This document shows, piece by piece, positions 36,201-48,200 of a stretch of DNA of 64,000 nt (positions within the stretch are counted from its first letter, which is position 1; each line of letters starts with the position of its first letter). The notes beneath the pieces were generated by a model. It had not been told where the DNA came from. It did not search any database and saw only the letters and a list, made by a program, of their open reading frames with translations. The DNA comes from Acheta domesticus (Eukaryota; Arthropoda; Insecta; Orthoptera; Gryllidae), in assembly GCA_031308135.1 (NCBI GenBank), contig JAHLJT010009436.1:159011302-159075301 (forward strand). The letters run 5' to 3'. A program made the translations under genes and the position numbers.

Positions 36201-39200
36201 CCCGGGGGGCTTCATATAAAGTACCCCAAATTTTGAAGAATCGTTTTCAAAATCTCAAAGCTTTAACTAGAACCAGATCGACCGAAGAATATCCATTTTG
36301 GAAGAAATCGTACGTATGGTTTAGGCGCTAGCAGTGTTCACTGACCGACAGACACGGACGGACGTTTTCCTTTCAATTGGGTTTTCGGTATCAAGGACCT
36401 AGAAAACAGGGTTTCTGACTACACCACGTGTTAGAGGATTTTTTTTCTTAATTTAGCAACTGGTTTTTCCTTTTTTTCGTTTTCACTGCCCGGCAATGAA
36501 TTTTTTTCCGCCGAAAATTGGCCATTTTTTCGCGCAGCATTACATAACTTTCCCTATACTACGTATATCACTCCGTGTATACGTACGTATACGGGAAAGT
36601 AAAAAGGCGTTTTGAACTTAGGGCCCCTTCCCACGGCGCTTCTGAACAGCGCTTCCGAGTGGCGCGTCTGCTGGCAAAGCATTGGCTTAAATGGAGGCAT
36701 TCGCACTAGCGGCGTAGTCGCGTTGCTAAGGCGCCCGATGGCAAACTCTCGCCACCAGCAGCGCAGAAGGGCCTTTGCACCACCGTTAGAAGAACACAGT
36801 TCTAAATGGCAGCCTTCACACGAGACGCGCCACTGAACCGCCTATATCTGCTGACTGCGTTTCGGCCGTCTGATCCCATAGCCGTGACTCCCGAAACCTT
36901 CCTCTCCGGTGCGGCGCGGCTGCTGCTGACCTGCGCGGGTCCGTCGGGTCCGTCGAGTCCGTCGGGGCAGTCGGCGGGCGAGGGCAGCGGGGGCGAGTGC
37001 GCGCGCGCGTGCTGCTCCTCGGAGGGCGGCGGCGGCGCCGAGGCCAGCTGGCGCGAGCTCAGCAGCAGGAAGACGCGCTCCAGGCTGCCGCAGGCGAAGC
37101 GCGCCGTCAGCCGGTCCGGCGCGTCCTCGGCCAGCAGCCGCCCGCCGCGCATCAGCCCCACCTGCGCACAGCAACACGCACGCCTTTGGTTGGAAACGAA
37201 ACAACGTCCACTCGGCCACCCTAGTACTACTCACAGTTGAATGATGAAGAAAAGGATCAACAAAGCGATGATTTATTGATGGATTCGTGTTTCCGGGCGC
37301 GGCAACTATTTAGGTTCCATAAGTGTAGTGCGTGTTTTTTTTCTCGGGAGGTGGCGAGTTCCCCGCTGGATGGCGAGATCTGGTGTCGACGACTAGCGGG
37401 GTTTTCCCCTCAACCAGGTATCTCCCACCAGCGGGGCACCGCCCCGGCCGGGACAAGCTGAAGGCTTTCGACCGGTCTCCCGGCATGTGTGGTAGTGTAG
37501 TGCATGTTCGGGTAAGTGTGTGTGTAAGAGGAGAGGATAGGACAAGGAAGAGGAAGGAAAGATCGCGCGCGGTCCGTGGGCCGTTTGTTAGGGTACTGCT
37601 CCGGTATTCGCCTGGTGTTGATCGGAGAAACCACGGAAAACTACCGATCAGAGCAGCCGGTCGGTAGAATTCTCCTCCAGACAGCGACTGAATTCGACCT
37701 AGCTAACAAGCTAGTGTCGAAAATCCTGCCGCCGTCGGGGCTCGAACCTAGGACCTCCCGGTCAGAGGGACTGCAGTCCAACAAAGTGAGGTTAGCAATA
37801 TTTGAAAAACCACAAACTTTCATTCTCGAGTCATAGAAAACCCATTTGCATCTTATTTGCTATGAAACTTACGGTGTGTGCTTGTTTGGATTCCTCGATG
37901 TAATGTGTTGTTATTATCACACTCTTGTCTCCTGTTTTGGTGATTTCCACGAGGTAATCCCAGATGCTGAAAAATATAAATATTCATATTAAATCAGGTT
38001 ATGTCCAGGACAATAAGACCTATACAGTAGAAGTGAAAGACTGCATTTGATACATTTACATAAAAACTTTAACTGTGTCAATCATGTTGAAAGTAAGTTT
38101 AGCGATCTGCGTTTGAATATTTCATTCGTACAAAAACAGTAGGTATACATAATTGTCACCATTCCTGTTACCTTGTTGGTTGGTGACAATTAAATATACA
38201 TACAAGGAGCGATAGTGTGCTCGTGAAAACTGTTCAAAGGGTTGGTTGACTCGGTAGCTTAGTGGTCAGAGTAGCTGGGCGTAAGCCCGAAGGCCCGGGC
38301 TCGAATCCCGGTCGAGCCGACCAATTCTTAGAACAAGTTTGATAATTAAAAACAGCAGGGAAGTTTCAATCAAATAATGCATAATGCAGTTAATTAAAAA
38401 CTGTTTTTGAGGAATGCTGAATTTTTGCGCCTAATTATCTTGAGGAAGTGAAGTGTTCAATCTTTTAGCAGAAGGCAGGGCAGGTGAAGGCAATGTGCAC
38501 GTGCCTAGGCGAGGGGGCTGCGACCTGGCGGGGAAGGCAGCCCCTGCGGGGCGGGTTGCGTCGTGGAGGGCGTGGACGAGGCAAGGCAGAGCGGGGGGTG
38601 GCGTGGCTTTTATTTACTGATCAGAGGCGTATCTAGGTATCTAGGCGCCCATGGCAAACATAGAATTAGCGCCCCTGTTAGGATACTTCAATTTAGGGAT
38701 TTGTTACTTGTTTTAGCGGGTCTACTCTAAATAGCGCCTCTTGTGAGTGGCGGCCATGGCACGTGCCATGTCTGCCATACCGTAGATACGCATCTGTTAC
38801 TGATTGATTAGTGATTCCGGGCGCGCCAACTGTTATGGTCATTAGTGCCGTGAGCATGTTTTAATCGCGGGAGGTGATGATGATCTTCCCGCGCTGGATG
38901 GCGAGATCCGGCGCCGACCTCCCCGTCGGCTTGCGGGGTTTTCCGCAATCAGCTATCTGCGGTCGGGTGTGGTAAGGCCTGGCTTGGTGGGTGTGGCGGG
39001 CGTGGCGGAGCGTGGGGTGACGGGGTGGGGTGTGATAAGGCGTGGTTTGGTGGGCGTGGCGGAGCGTGGCGTGGCGTGGCGTGGCGTGGGGTGGGGTGGC
39101 TCACCTGTGGCGCAGCACGGGGTCCACGCCCACCGTGGGCTCGTCCAGCACCAGCAGCTCGGGGTCGTGCAGGAGCGCCGCCGCGAAGGACACGCGCCGC

Positions 39201-42200
39201 TGCTGCCCGCCGCTGCAACGCAAGCGCTCACTCGCACCGCCACCTCCCGGCACATTATCACACGTCCACTTATTGCAATGATCCTACCGCAACACTGGTT
39301 GCGTGAATCTTATCTGCTTGATGGTGCTTACTATTTTTTGTACTAATTCAAATAATCATATTTTTATTTTCAAGAATTCTTTAGGAAACAACGACAACAA
39401 CAAAAACTATCGGTAAGTGAAATTGAGTTATTTAAAAATGAATTCCTGGCGGTTCTACAAAAGCCAGTGATAGTGTACATACTTCTTTTAATGAGAAATA
39501 TCACTTCGATCAAATATTGAAATATTGTATGCTGATATTCTTGAATTACTCTGAAGAAGGATGAAAATTAATTTAATGTCATTACACAAAACATAATTCT
39601 GTGTTACTAAAAACACTACGATAAAATATTTTATAAATTAAAAACGTAACGAAGTACTAATATTATGGGAATGAATGAATGCATTTTTCAGGTTCTCGAT
39701 CACGGTAGAGAATAGGTGTGTCAACTTCCTACGGGTATAAATATTGGGCGGATAACTGTTTCAATATAAATGTGAAATATATGACCGTTTTTTTTGCGCA
39801 GATGTATCTCTCTGTTTACATGTGTCCTACAGAATTCGCTCTTAAATCAATATCCCGTTATAAAACATATTATTTTGTTCAGGGGATTGGATGTAAAAAT
39901 TAATCGGTGGCATAGAAAGCCCCATATTCTAAAACCCCTAACAATTGAGCCCTTGACGGCTGCGAGGCGATGGACTCTGTTCCAGAGCCCAGGCCTTTGT
40001 TCGCGTCAACAACATAAAGTATTTTTGTTTCACTGGTTACTGGAGCGTACTAGGTACACTCTGACGCTTTTGTAAGGAAGAGATTTCTTCTGTCCCGGAG
40101 GATGTTTTCTAGTTTTTCAAATGTTGCTAACTTCGCTTTTTAAATTTTGGGCTTCAAGAAAATGTGCACATATAATCTCTTCCCCCATACGTCAAATACA
40201 AGTTTTACTGGGCGACGGTTTGTCACCATTCTGCGTCTTTCAGATCAAATGCATTGAAATGGTATATGCAATATGATAACCAAATGAATGGTATGCAATA
40301 TGATAACCAAATTTGGGAAAATGATGTAAAGCGCTCCATCTCCCGGACGTAAATATATATTTTTTTTACAAAAAACATATGGATAAATAGAACACGTGTG
40401 AATGCGCACATGAAGTTGAAGTTTTTTTAGTAATACAAAGATGAGAAAAGTGAGTCAAGTCAAACAGTGTCTGTATTTTGGTACAAAAAGCGTTGGAAAT
40501 TTTCCCTTGGCCGAACTCAAGGACTTAATGTTAATCGCGGAAGCCAAAGACCGTGTTGCCGTCGATGTGGAAATGAGTGAACGAAGCGAGTGAAATTGAT
40601 ATGCCATATTTATGATTGTTTTCTTAAGCCAAGTTATCCCAACTACCGTTCCACGTACTACTCTTCAAGTAATCATTGACACGTGATCAACTTATCCAAT
40701 TACATGAGCTGCTTGTCAACGCAACAGCCCCTCCCGGACGCCAAGGCGGGGAGGGAAAGGCTCGCCGGTGGCTGTGGCCAGGGCCTTCGTCAGCAAAACA
40801 TCCATGTTCAAAGTTAAAGCATCTATGTTACTAAAACATCGACGTTTTTAAAACTGCATTGGTAAGTAATTAAGATTTAACTTATATCCAGTCAAAAATA
40901 ATCAGAACATTTTACAAAACTTTAGTTATCTTACTGAATAATTAAAAAACTTATGTGGGCTTCATTTATAAATGAAAACACTATTTTAATTATTTTTCAC
41001 ACTTGTCACCTTTGGTCTGAAGGCAGCTCAATTTATGGACATCTGAAAATTATCCCAGATTTTTATTACGATGGTTCGTTTTTTATTACAAAACAATTCG
41101 CCTCGTAAACACATGGAACGCAAAACACCGATGTTAAAAGAACATGTATGTGAAGGTGATGGATGGCTTTAGAAAAGCAGGGGTGTGCGCACCTGAGCTT
41201 GGCGACGCGCGTGTCGGCGCAGGGCAGGTGCAGCAGCTCCAGCAGGCGCTCCGTTCGCGCCTCGATGGCCGCCGGCCGCATGCCCACCAGCGTGCCGAAG
41301 TAGAACAGCGTCTCCGCGATGCTGAACTCCACGTACAGCGCCAGCTCCTGCGCCACCACCACCCAACCAATCAAAGGACAACAGTTTCGGGTACCTTTTT
41401 TTCATTTTTTTTCATGTATGCCACAACATAACGTTTCGCATAATATTCATACGCATCAAGTGTGAACAAAAATCTTATATTTATGTCAAAGCATGTTAAG
41501 ATTAATCAAAATATTTCAAGAAAGTGTGTGGATAATAACAAAATACACAAAAGTAAGTGGAAAAATCCATTGGAAATATCTTCATTTTCGCTTCAAGAAA
41601 AAGGGGGCAGGTACGTTATGTCCCAGAATATGTAAAAAATAAAACATTTTTTGAAAATATTGTACTTTGATTGTCAAAAAAGATATTCTGGTTTCATGAA
41701 ATTATTAATATTACGTTACATTCATACCATGTTGTATATTTTTGACTGTTTAGAAAAATAATTTAACTAATATTTGAGTTCCGTCATACCGTCTTTATGG
41801 AAGTGAAGGTGAGTGTTTAGAAGGCGAAGGAGAATTGGTAGAACAGCGAGAGACTCCGTTTGCCCCTTGCTTTGAAACGGTGCCTTCGTTTTGAGAAGCG
41901 GGAGGGGACAGGCAATATTGAGTCACACGAGGGCGCTGTTGCCTACGTATACGTAGTTAAACACGAAGTGTTATTTTAATGCTCCATTCACTAATCTTAG
42001 ATCATCCCTTAATGAATTTATAAACTTTTTGAGCCGAGTTCTTTTCTAAATGTTTGTGTTTATTGGTGAAATTCAGAAAGGCAGATAACTTTCGGGCGAG
42101 CCGTTGGGGCGAGTCGGGTCGAAACGTGGAAACTGGAGCCTGGAGGAGATATTTGTGATTTCAGGTGATGCGTCGAGATCAGCTTGGACGAGGCGATACT

Positions 42201-45200
42201 CGTAGAGCAGTTTCTGGCGAGGTGAGGCGACTCGGTCGAGGCGTGGAAAGGAAGAGACCGAGAGAAAAAAACAACAACACACAAAATGAAACGTACAAAT
42301 TGACAAACGGTTCCGGTGATCTGTGAGGAACCAAAGAAATGTGAGATTCTGATAATAGAGATAACGGAAAAGAAAGTAATAAACGGCAACGTTAATTGTA
42401 AAGTTAATAGTGTTATATTCGTTTATTAAAATTTAACACTTGTAACAACATAATTGAATTCATTGATGGATGAAAACAAAGATGTTATATTACAAATACA
42501 AGCTTTTGAACAAAAAAAGGTTTAGTGCTATTTTATGTTTTTTAAAATGACAAAACGGTAATTTGAAGCAGACATTTTTACATTAACAATCAATGGATGA
42601 AAGATTAGAACAATTAATACTCAATTATATAAAAATGCAGATAAATATTTTCTCAAAAATCTCATAAATCTTTAAATATTTTGTTCTTAAAAAGTTTGTA
42701 TTTGTAACACTCCTTCGTCCACAATGAGCTTTCAATTTTGGAAGAGATATTGTTCGATCGATTGACTGATGTCCCGGGCCCGTCTACTGCTACGGTTCTA
42801 TAAGTGCAGTGCATGTTTCTTCCTCGAGAGAGGGCTGCGATCTTCCCCGTTAGTGAGATCCCGTCCCGTAAGTGGAGTGCTTATTAGGGGCAGTACAGTG
42901 GCGGTGGTCTTCCCCCGATGGATGGCGAGATCCGGCGCCGACCTACCGTCGACTAGCGGGGTTTTCCCAACCAGGCATCTCCCACCAACGGGGCACCGCC
43001 CCAGCCGGGACAAGCTCTAAGCCCCCGACCGATTTCTCAACATGTGTAGTAATGTAAGTGTAAGTATGTGTACGTGGAGCGGATAGGACAAAGATCGTGC
43101 GCGGTCCTTGGCCCGTTTGTTAGGGTACTGCTCAGGCATTCTCCAGGTACTGATCAGAGAAACCATGGAAAACTACCAATCAGAGCAGCCGGCCGCTAGA
43201 ATTCTCCTCCAGACAGTGGCTGAATTCGACTTAGCAGTCTAGCCAGTGTCAAAAATCCTGCCCACGTCGGGATTCGAACCCTCTAGAATCTCCCGGTCAG
43301 AAGCACTAGAGCGACCCTTGATGGCTGGGCGCAAGAAGTCGATGAAGTGGCTACTTCTCCGAGAATGAAAAGCGAACGGAAGTGTGGTGCCCGCTGGGAG
43401 GAGCGCCGGGGCGTGCGCGGGCGCGCTCGCTTTTCACGCGGCGTGCGTACGCGTGACGTCACTGGCGGGCAGAGGGCGTGGCGCGCGCTTTCCCTCGGCC
43501 CCGCTTCCGCTCCGCGGCGCTCTCGAGCGCTGAGATCCACAGGAAAGAAGAAACTACTCACACAATAGCGCGTTCTTTTTAATAATTGTTACAACTGTTA
43601 CTTATAATATTGCATCTCTTTTTCCACTAACACTTCGACCATCTCTTGGAGAATTATCCCCTCCAGAGCGTGGAAGATACGAAAACAATCATACTTGGAT
43701 CTTATTTTGCTGTCATGCTTTTTGGAGCGCACGGGGGCAAGGAGAGACGGGGCGAACGGGACAACGCAATGCGGAGCGTGGGAGGAAGCGCGAGACGAAT
43801 AGATGCTCGTGGATAACAGTTGCTGAAATGATGCTGCAGGAAGTTGCGGGCTCTTGGAACAAGGCGGGATTGCATGAGGTTGGGTGAGGTAAGGCGAGAG
43901 AGGCGCGGCAGGGGAGGGCGAGGAGAGGAGGGAGGGGAGACAATGGGCGAGGGGGAGTGAGCGGAGCGGAGAGAGGTGGAACGGGGCGGGGAGGAGAGGC
44001 GGAGGCAGAGCGAGGAATGGCGGGGCGGTGGGACGCAGGGTGGTGCGGTACGAGTTGGTGCTGAGTGGGGTGGTGCGATGCGGGGTGACGTGATGTGGTG
44101 CGGGGCGAGGCCGAAAGAGGTGGTTTGGAGCGTGGAGGGGCGGGGTGGAGTGGTACGGACGAGGGGTGCGGAGCGTGGCGGGCGCGTGATGGTGCGGAGC
44201 GGGGAGCGTGATGCTTTGCGTGGCGGGGCGGAGGGACGCGTGGCGTGCCGAGGCATGAGGCGGGGAGGGGCGTGTCGTGTCGGGGCGTGCCCACCTGAGG
44301 CATGAAGCCGAGGCGCGGGCCGGGCGCGGGCTCCTCGCCGAAGACGCGCGCGCTGCCGGCGTCGAGGTGGCGGCGGCCGGCGATGCAGCTGAGCAGCGTC
44401 GTCTTCCCGCAGCCGCTCGCGCCCAGCAGCCCGTAGCTGCGCACACACACACACGCATCAGCCAACAGCCTACAGCACCTCCCCACGACACTTTCCAAAA
44501 CGACTTAAAGAACAACATCAATTAACAAATTGGACTGCACTAAAAGACGCTTCTCTACGATGACGGTGCTATGTTTAAACAACTCGTGCGAAGGCTTTAT
44601 GTTCACCACTGTTCATGCGTCTTAATGGTTATATACTACAAATATTTTTTACATTCCAGAAAAACTCTCTTTGAATGATGTCGCCCTTCTCGATGCTAAT
44701 TGTGTTCATTATTTGATTAATTTTAAATTCAATAGGAACCTTCAATGATTCATCTTGTTGGTGTCGCTCCATTGATATTTAAGTAACTTGTTGCTAAATT
44801 GCTCACCCTAAAAATCCAACTCAAACTGCTTACTGCTGTGAATGTTGAGAGGGGGAAACTCATGAAGTGCGCGATAAAAAACAAAACCCTCTTCCCTTTC
44901 CACATTAGAAATAAAGAATTATTTATTCAGTATAATTGAATATTAATATAAATAATTATTATTACTTTAGAATAAATGGAATAGTAACAAAACATTCAAG
45001 TAGATCTTCTGAAACTACTGAATGTAAGTTTCCGTAGCTTCTTTTGACAAAGAAGGAAAAATCTTTCCAACGTGAATCACGCGTCAACACATGGACCTTG
45101 CATCAATAATAAGATTGCTCAAACTAAGTGTGAATGCATACACATTTATTAAATAACTTTCATTGAATATATTTTTCTACTCCGATTTAAATTCATGGAA

Positions 45201-48200
45201 TTCTGTTCTGACACTTGATCAGCTGGATGTGGTTATCCAAGCTCCATTCCGACTTAATTTTTGGTGGTGAAGCTGCCGATTGGATAACAGTTGATCGAAC
45301 GTCAGAAGTCACTCAATTTAAATCGTATAGTATTTTTGAAATTGATTTTAAATGAGACTTTGTTTTAAACATGTTTTTGTCACTTTACTGTCGTGTACTA
45401 AAGGAGTATAGCGAAATGTATGTAATGCTGCAAGAAATCTATATCATGTATAGTAAATACTTCTTTATATTTCAAGGTATCGAATATTTCATGTCCTCAA
45501 TCTGAACAATTTGAACAGTTTTTATTCTAGTATGTTATTAAAATATTGAAATGTTGTTATTGACAGTCGTGAATGAGAAGCTGTGACATGAAAGATATTT
45601 GCTGGATATAACTAGGAAGCTTAATATTTAAGTTATAATTTTTAATTGATTATTGATATTTATAAATTGGTAAGGAGGGTATTTGTGAACGTTCAGAGAA
45701 TTTGTTTCTAATACATTTGAACATATAAACATTCACAGTAAAGGGCAGAAATACTGTTAAGTAATGCGAAAATTCACGTTTTGTGATAGAAAGGATGCAC
45801 TTAATCATGTTCTTTTGTACCATTTAGGATTTGATGTTTTGAAGATTTAAAACCCGTGTTCTCTGATGCTTAGAAGTTAAAGAAATAACTCAGCACAGAT
45901 ATTGGGTCTGAATATTAGCTTTAATCTGACTCATTCATGATGGACTTTAACAATTTGGTGATAACTCTACAAAAAAGAGAGAACATCCTTGAAGTACTAC
46001 CTTCTTTCCATCTCTTTCAGAGGATTTCGTTGACTCAAATAGTTTCATCTTATAATTTACATCTGCAACCAAGGTCGAAGAATGATTTACTTCATACTCA
46101 CATCTGGTTTATTCTTATACTTAGTCGTCTACAGCACACAGGGATGTCCAAGAAGTTTAGTCAGAGTATAAAATAAATCTCTCAAAATCAAAATATTCCT
46201 CCCACACTCACCAGTCCTCAAGTTAAACCTCGTGTTTAAAGCAGATCATAGCATAATACCCGTCTGGAAAAGAGTTATCTGCACGGATTAGGGAGTTAGC
46301 GTTGTTTAGAAACACTAAGCGAGAACATTACTAAGCTACTTTAGAAAAACTAAGCGACAGAAAAATTAAGCGAGAAGTAAACTAGTGGTGCTACAGAATG
46401 GCACAGACTTTCCCGTATTAGTTTTCTATTTCCTTGGGTCTTCGCTAGCTATTCGGAATTGCCACAAACTCGTTCTTGCCAGCTGTCATCTATCACCGCC
46501 AAAAGTACATTTTTTTGTCATTTTCTTAATTTTCGGTTTCCTATTGGTAGAACGGAAACATTAATTGTAGAATATTAAAGAACACAAAAACCTAGTAGTA
46601 AATGGCAATTGTCTTTTAAAAATTATGTGCCGTGTAAGAGAAAATGGCGTTTTAGCGCTACTAAAAATGCGAAATTTGAAGCTCATTTTTACAGAAAATG
46701 TTTGAGTTTTCCAAATACTTTATTTGAAGTTATTTGAAGCACTTACACTCACAAATATAATTATGTTTACAAATTGCTGGTAATGTGCATATTAACGATG
46801 TGAGAGATCTTTCAAAAAATTACAATTATGTAATTTTTGAAAAAACAAAAATTAACTCAAAATAAACTTTACGGTATACTAAAGAGTGTAATTCGCACTA
46901 TCCGTTACAAAAGTTTCAAGAAAGAAATTGCAGCCATATATGAGAAAATGGCGTTTGAGCGTTTCTGAAAATGCGAAATTTTGAGCTACTTTTCATAGAA
47001 CGGTTGTGTTTTTGAGAAACATTACTTGACATTATTTAAAGCACATGTACTTGTAAATATAATAATGTGAAAACATCGCCGATAATGTAAATATTGTCGA
47101 CGTGAGAGACAAGTAAAAAAATTTACATTTTTATAATTTTTGAAAAACCCAACCGATAGAGAAATATGGCTTTTATGTCATCTGATAGAATACGTTTACC
47201 ACTATCCCTACCAAAAGTTTAAAGAAAAATTTTGGAGCGTTATTGAGAAAATTTTGTTTTTGTAATTTTTTAAAATTGCACATATTACACGCAATATTGC
47301 GCGAAAAAGACTAAAATTTTCAAAAAATGTAGATGACCGTAAAGAAAGAACTCACTATGAAGAACACAATTTATTTGAAGGAAAAATCTCTATCTTCAAT
47401 TTTGTAGATCCAGAAAGACGCCGTAAAAATTTTAAACTTTTGCAATTTTCAAAAATTCAGAGTTATCCGTGAAAATAGGACCAATGCCATGTAAATAAGT
47501 GTATTTTACTCTATTCATACAAGAAATTGAAAGAAAAAATTTGGAGCCGTTTTTGAGAAAATTTTAAAAATCCCCGGGGGGCTTCATATAAAGAACCCCC
47601 AAATTTTGAAGAATCTTTTCCAAAATCTCAAAGCTTCGACTAGAATCAGATCGACCGGGGAATATCCCAAATTTTGCCTAGAAGTCAATTTTTCAAACCA
47701 ACATTTGAGTGCTTATTGCGGCGCAACCATTCGGAATATCCACTTAGTTTATTAGACAAAATATGCTTAGAACCGTCTAAAGAGCTTATTTTCGAAGTTT
47801 CGACGTTTCCTCTCCGGACATTCTGTATACCCTCCACTGTTATAGCTGCCTCCTGACGTCTGTGAGGGTTTATTGTACATTTACGTCAAACATAGGCGGT
47901 GGTCACATTAATGTCACTGGACTGTGTAATTCGAAAATAAATAATTAAATTTGAATTAAACTTACTTGGGAAAACAAGAAGCCCGAGCCCTAAAACGAGT
48001 TGGAATGGGCTAATAAATACATAAACATTAAATTAATGAAACATCGTACACTAATTGTACTCGCGCGAACATAACACGGTTTTTAAATAATTGTTTTAAG
48101 GTGAAAATAGCTTCCTACTTGAACCCAACTTCCAATGTATTTGACAACCTGTGTTGCGGAGTGGGGGTACTCGGAAGAGCTAACGCTCCAGAAAATGTAA

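Larger units (their letters stand above)
33543..36930 (-). other. ABC intron 6
   Basis: Holds the modular repeat copy B1 (35018-36606), a 26-bp palindrome at 34185-34210, a GC-richer patch at 34210-34400 and a GC-rich inverted-repeat segment at 36620-36840. No gene. Confidence 0.6.
37967..39104 (-). other. ABC intron 4
   Basis: Contains a tRNA-like sequence (38250-38322), a GC-rich patch (38470-38610), a hAT MITE (38622-38796), a SINE fragment (38802-38955) and a GCGTG-rich array against exon 4 (38975-39104). Confidence 0.7.
41348..44294 (-). other. ABC intron 2
   Basis: Contains AT-rich sequence (41400-42750), SINE copy 5 (42756-43316), a CpG-rich patch (43370-43560) and a long G-rich tract (43860-44294) abutting the exon 2 donor. 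Confidence 0.65.

Noticed and set aside
36806..37240. 144-codon plus-strand open frame and overlapping frames
   Set aside because: Antisense shadow of the GC-rich ABC exon 6.
38250..38322. Functional tRNA gene
   Set aside because: The anticodon arm does not fold to a 7-nt loop and no Pol III terminator follows; kept only as tRNA-like.
38949..39346. Plus- and minus-strand frames of 79-125 codons
   Set aside because: Produced by the GCGTG array and the antisense of ABC exon 4.
43598..44521. 307-codon minus-strand open frame and two overlapping long frames
   Set aside because: The frame is open because of C-rich low-complexity intron sequence; only the 44295-44436 part is a real exon, in another frame. 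No domain.
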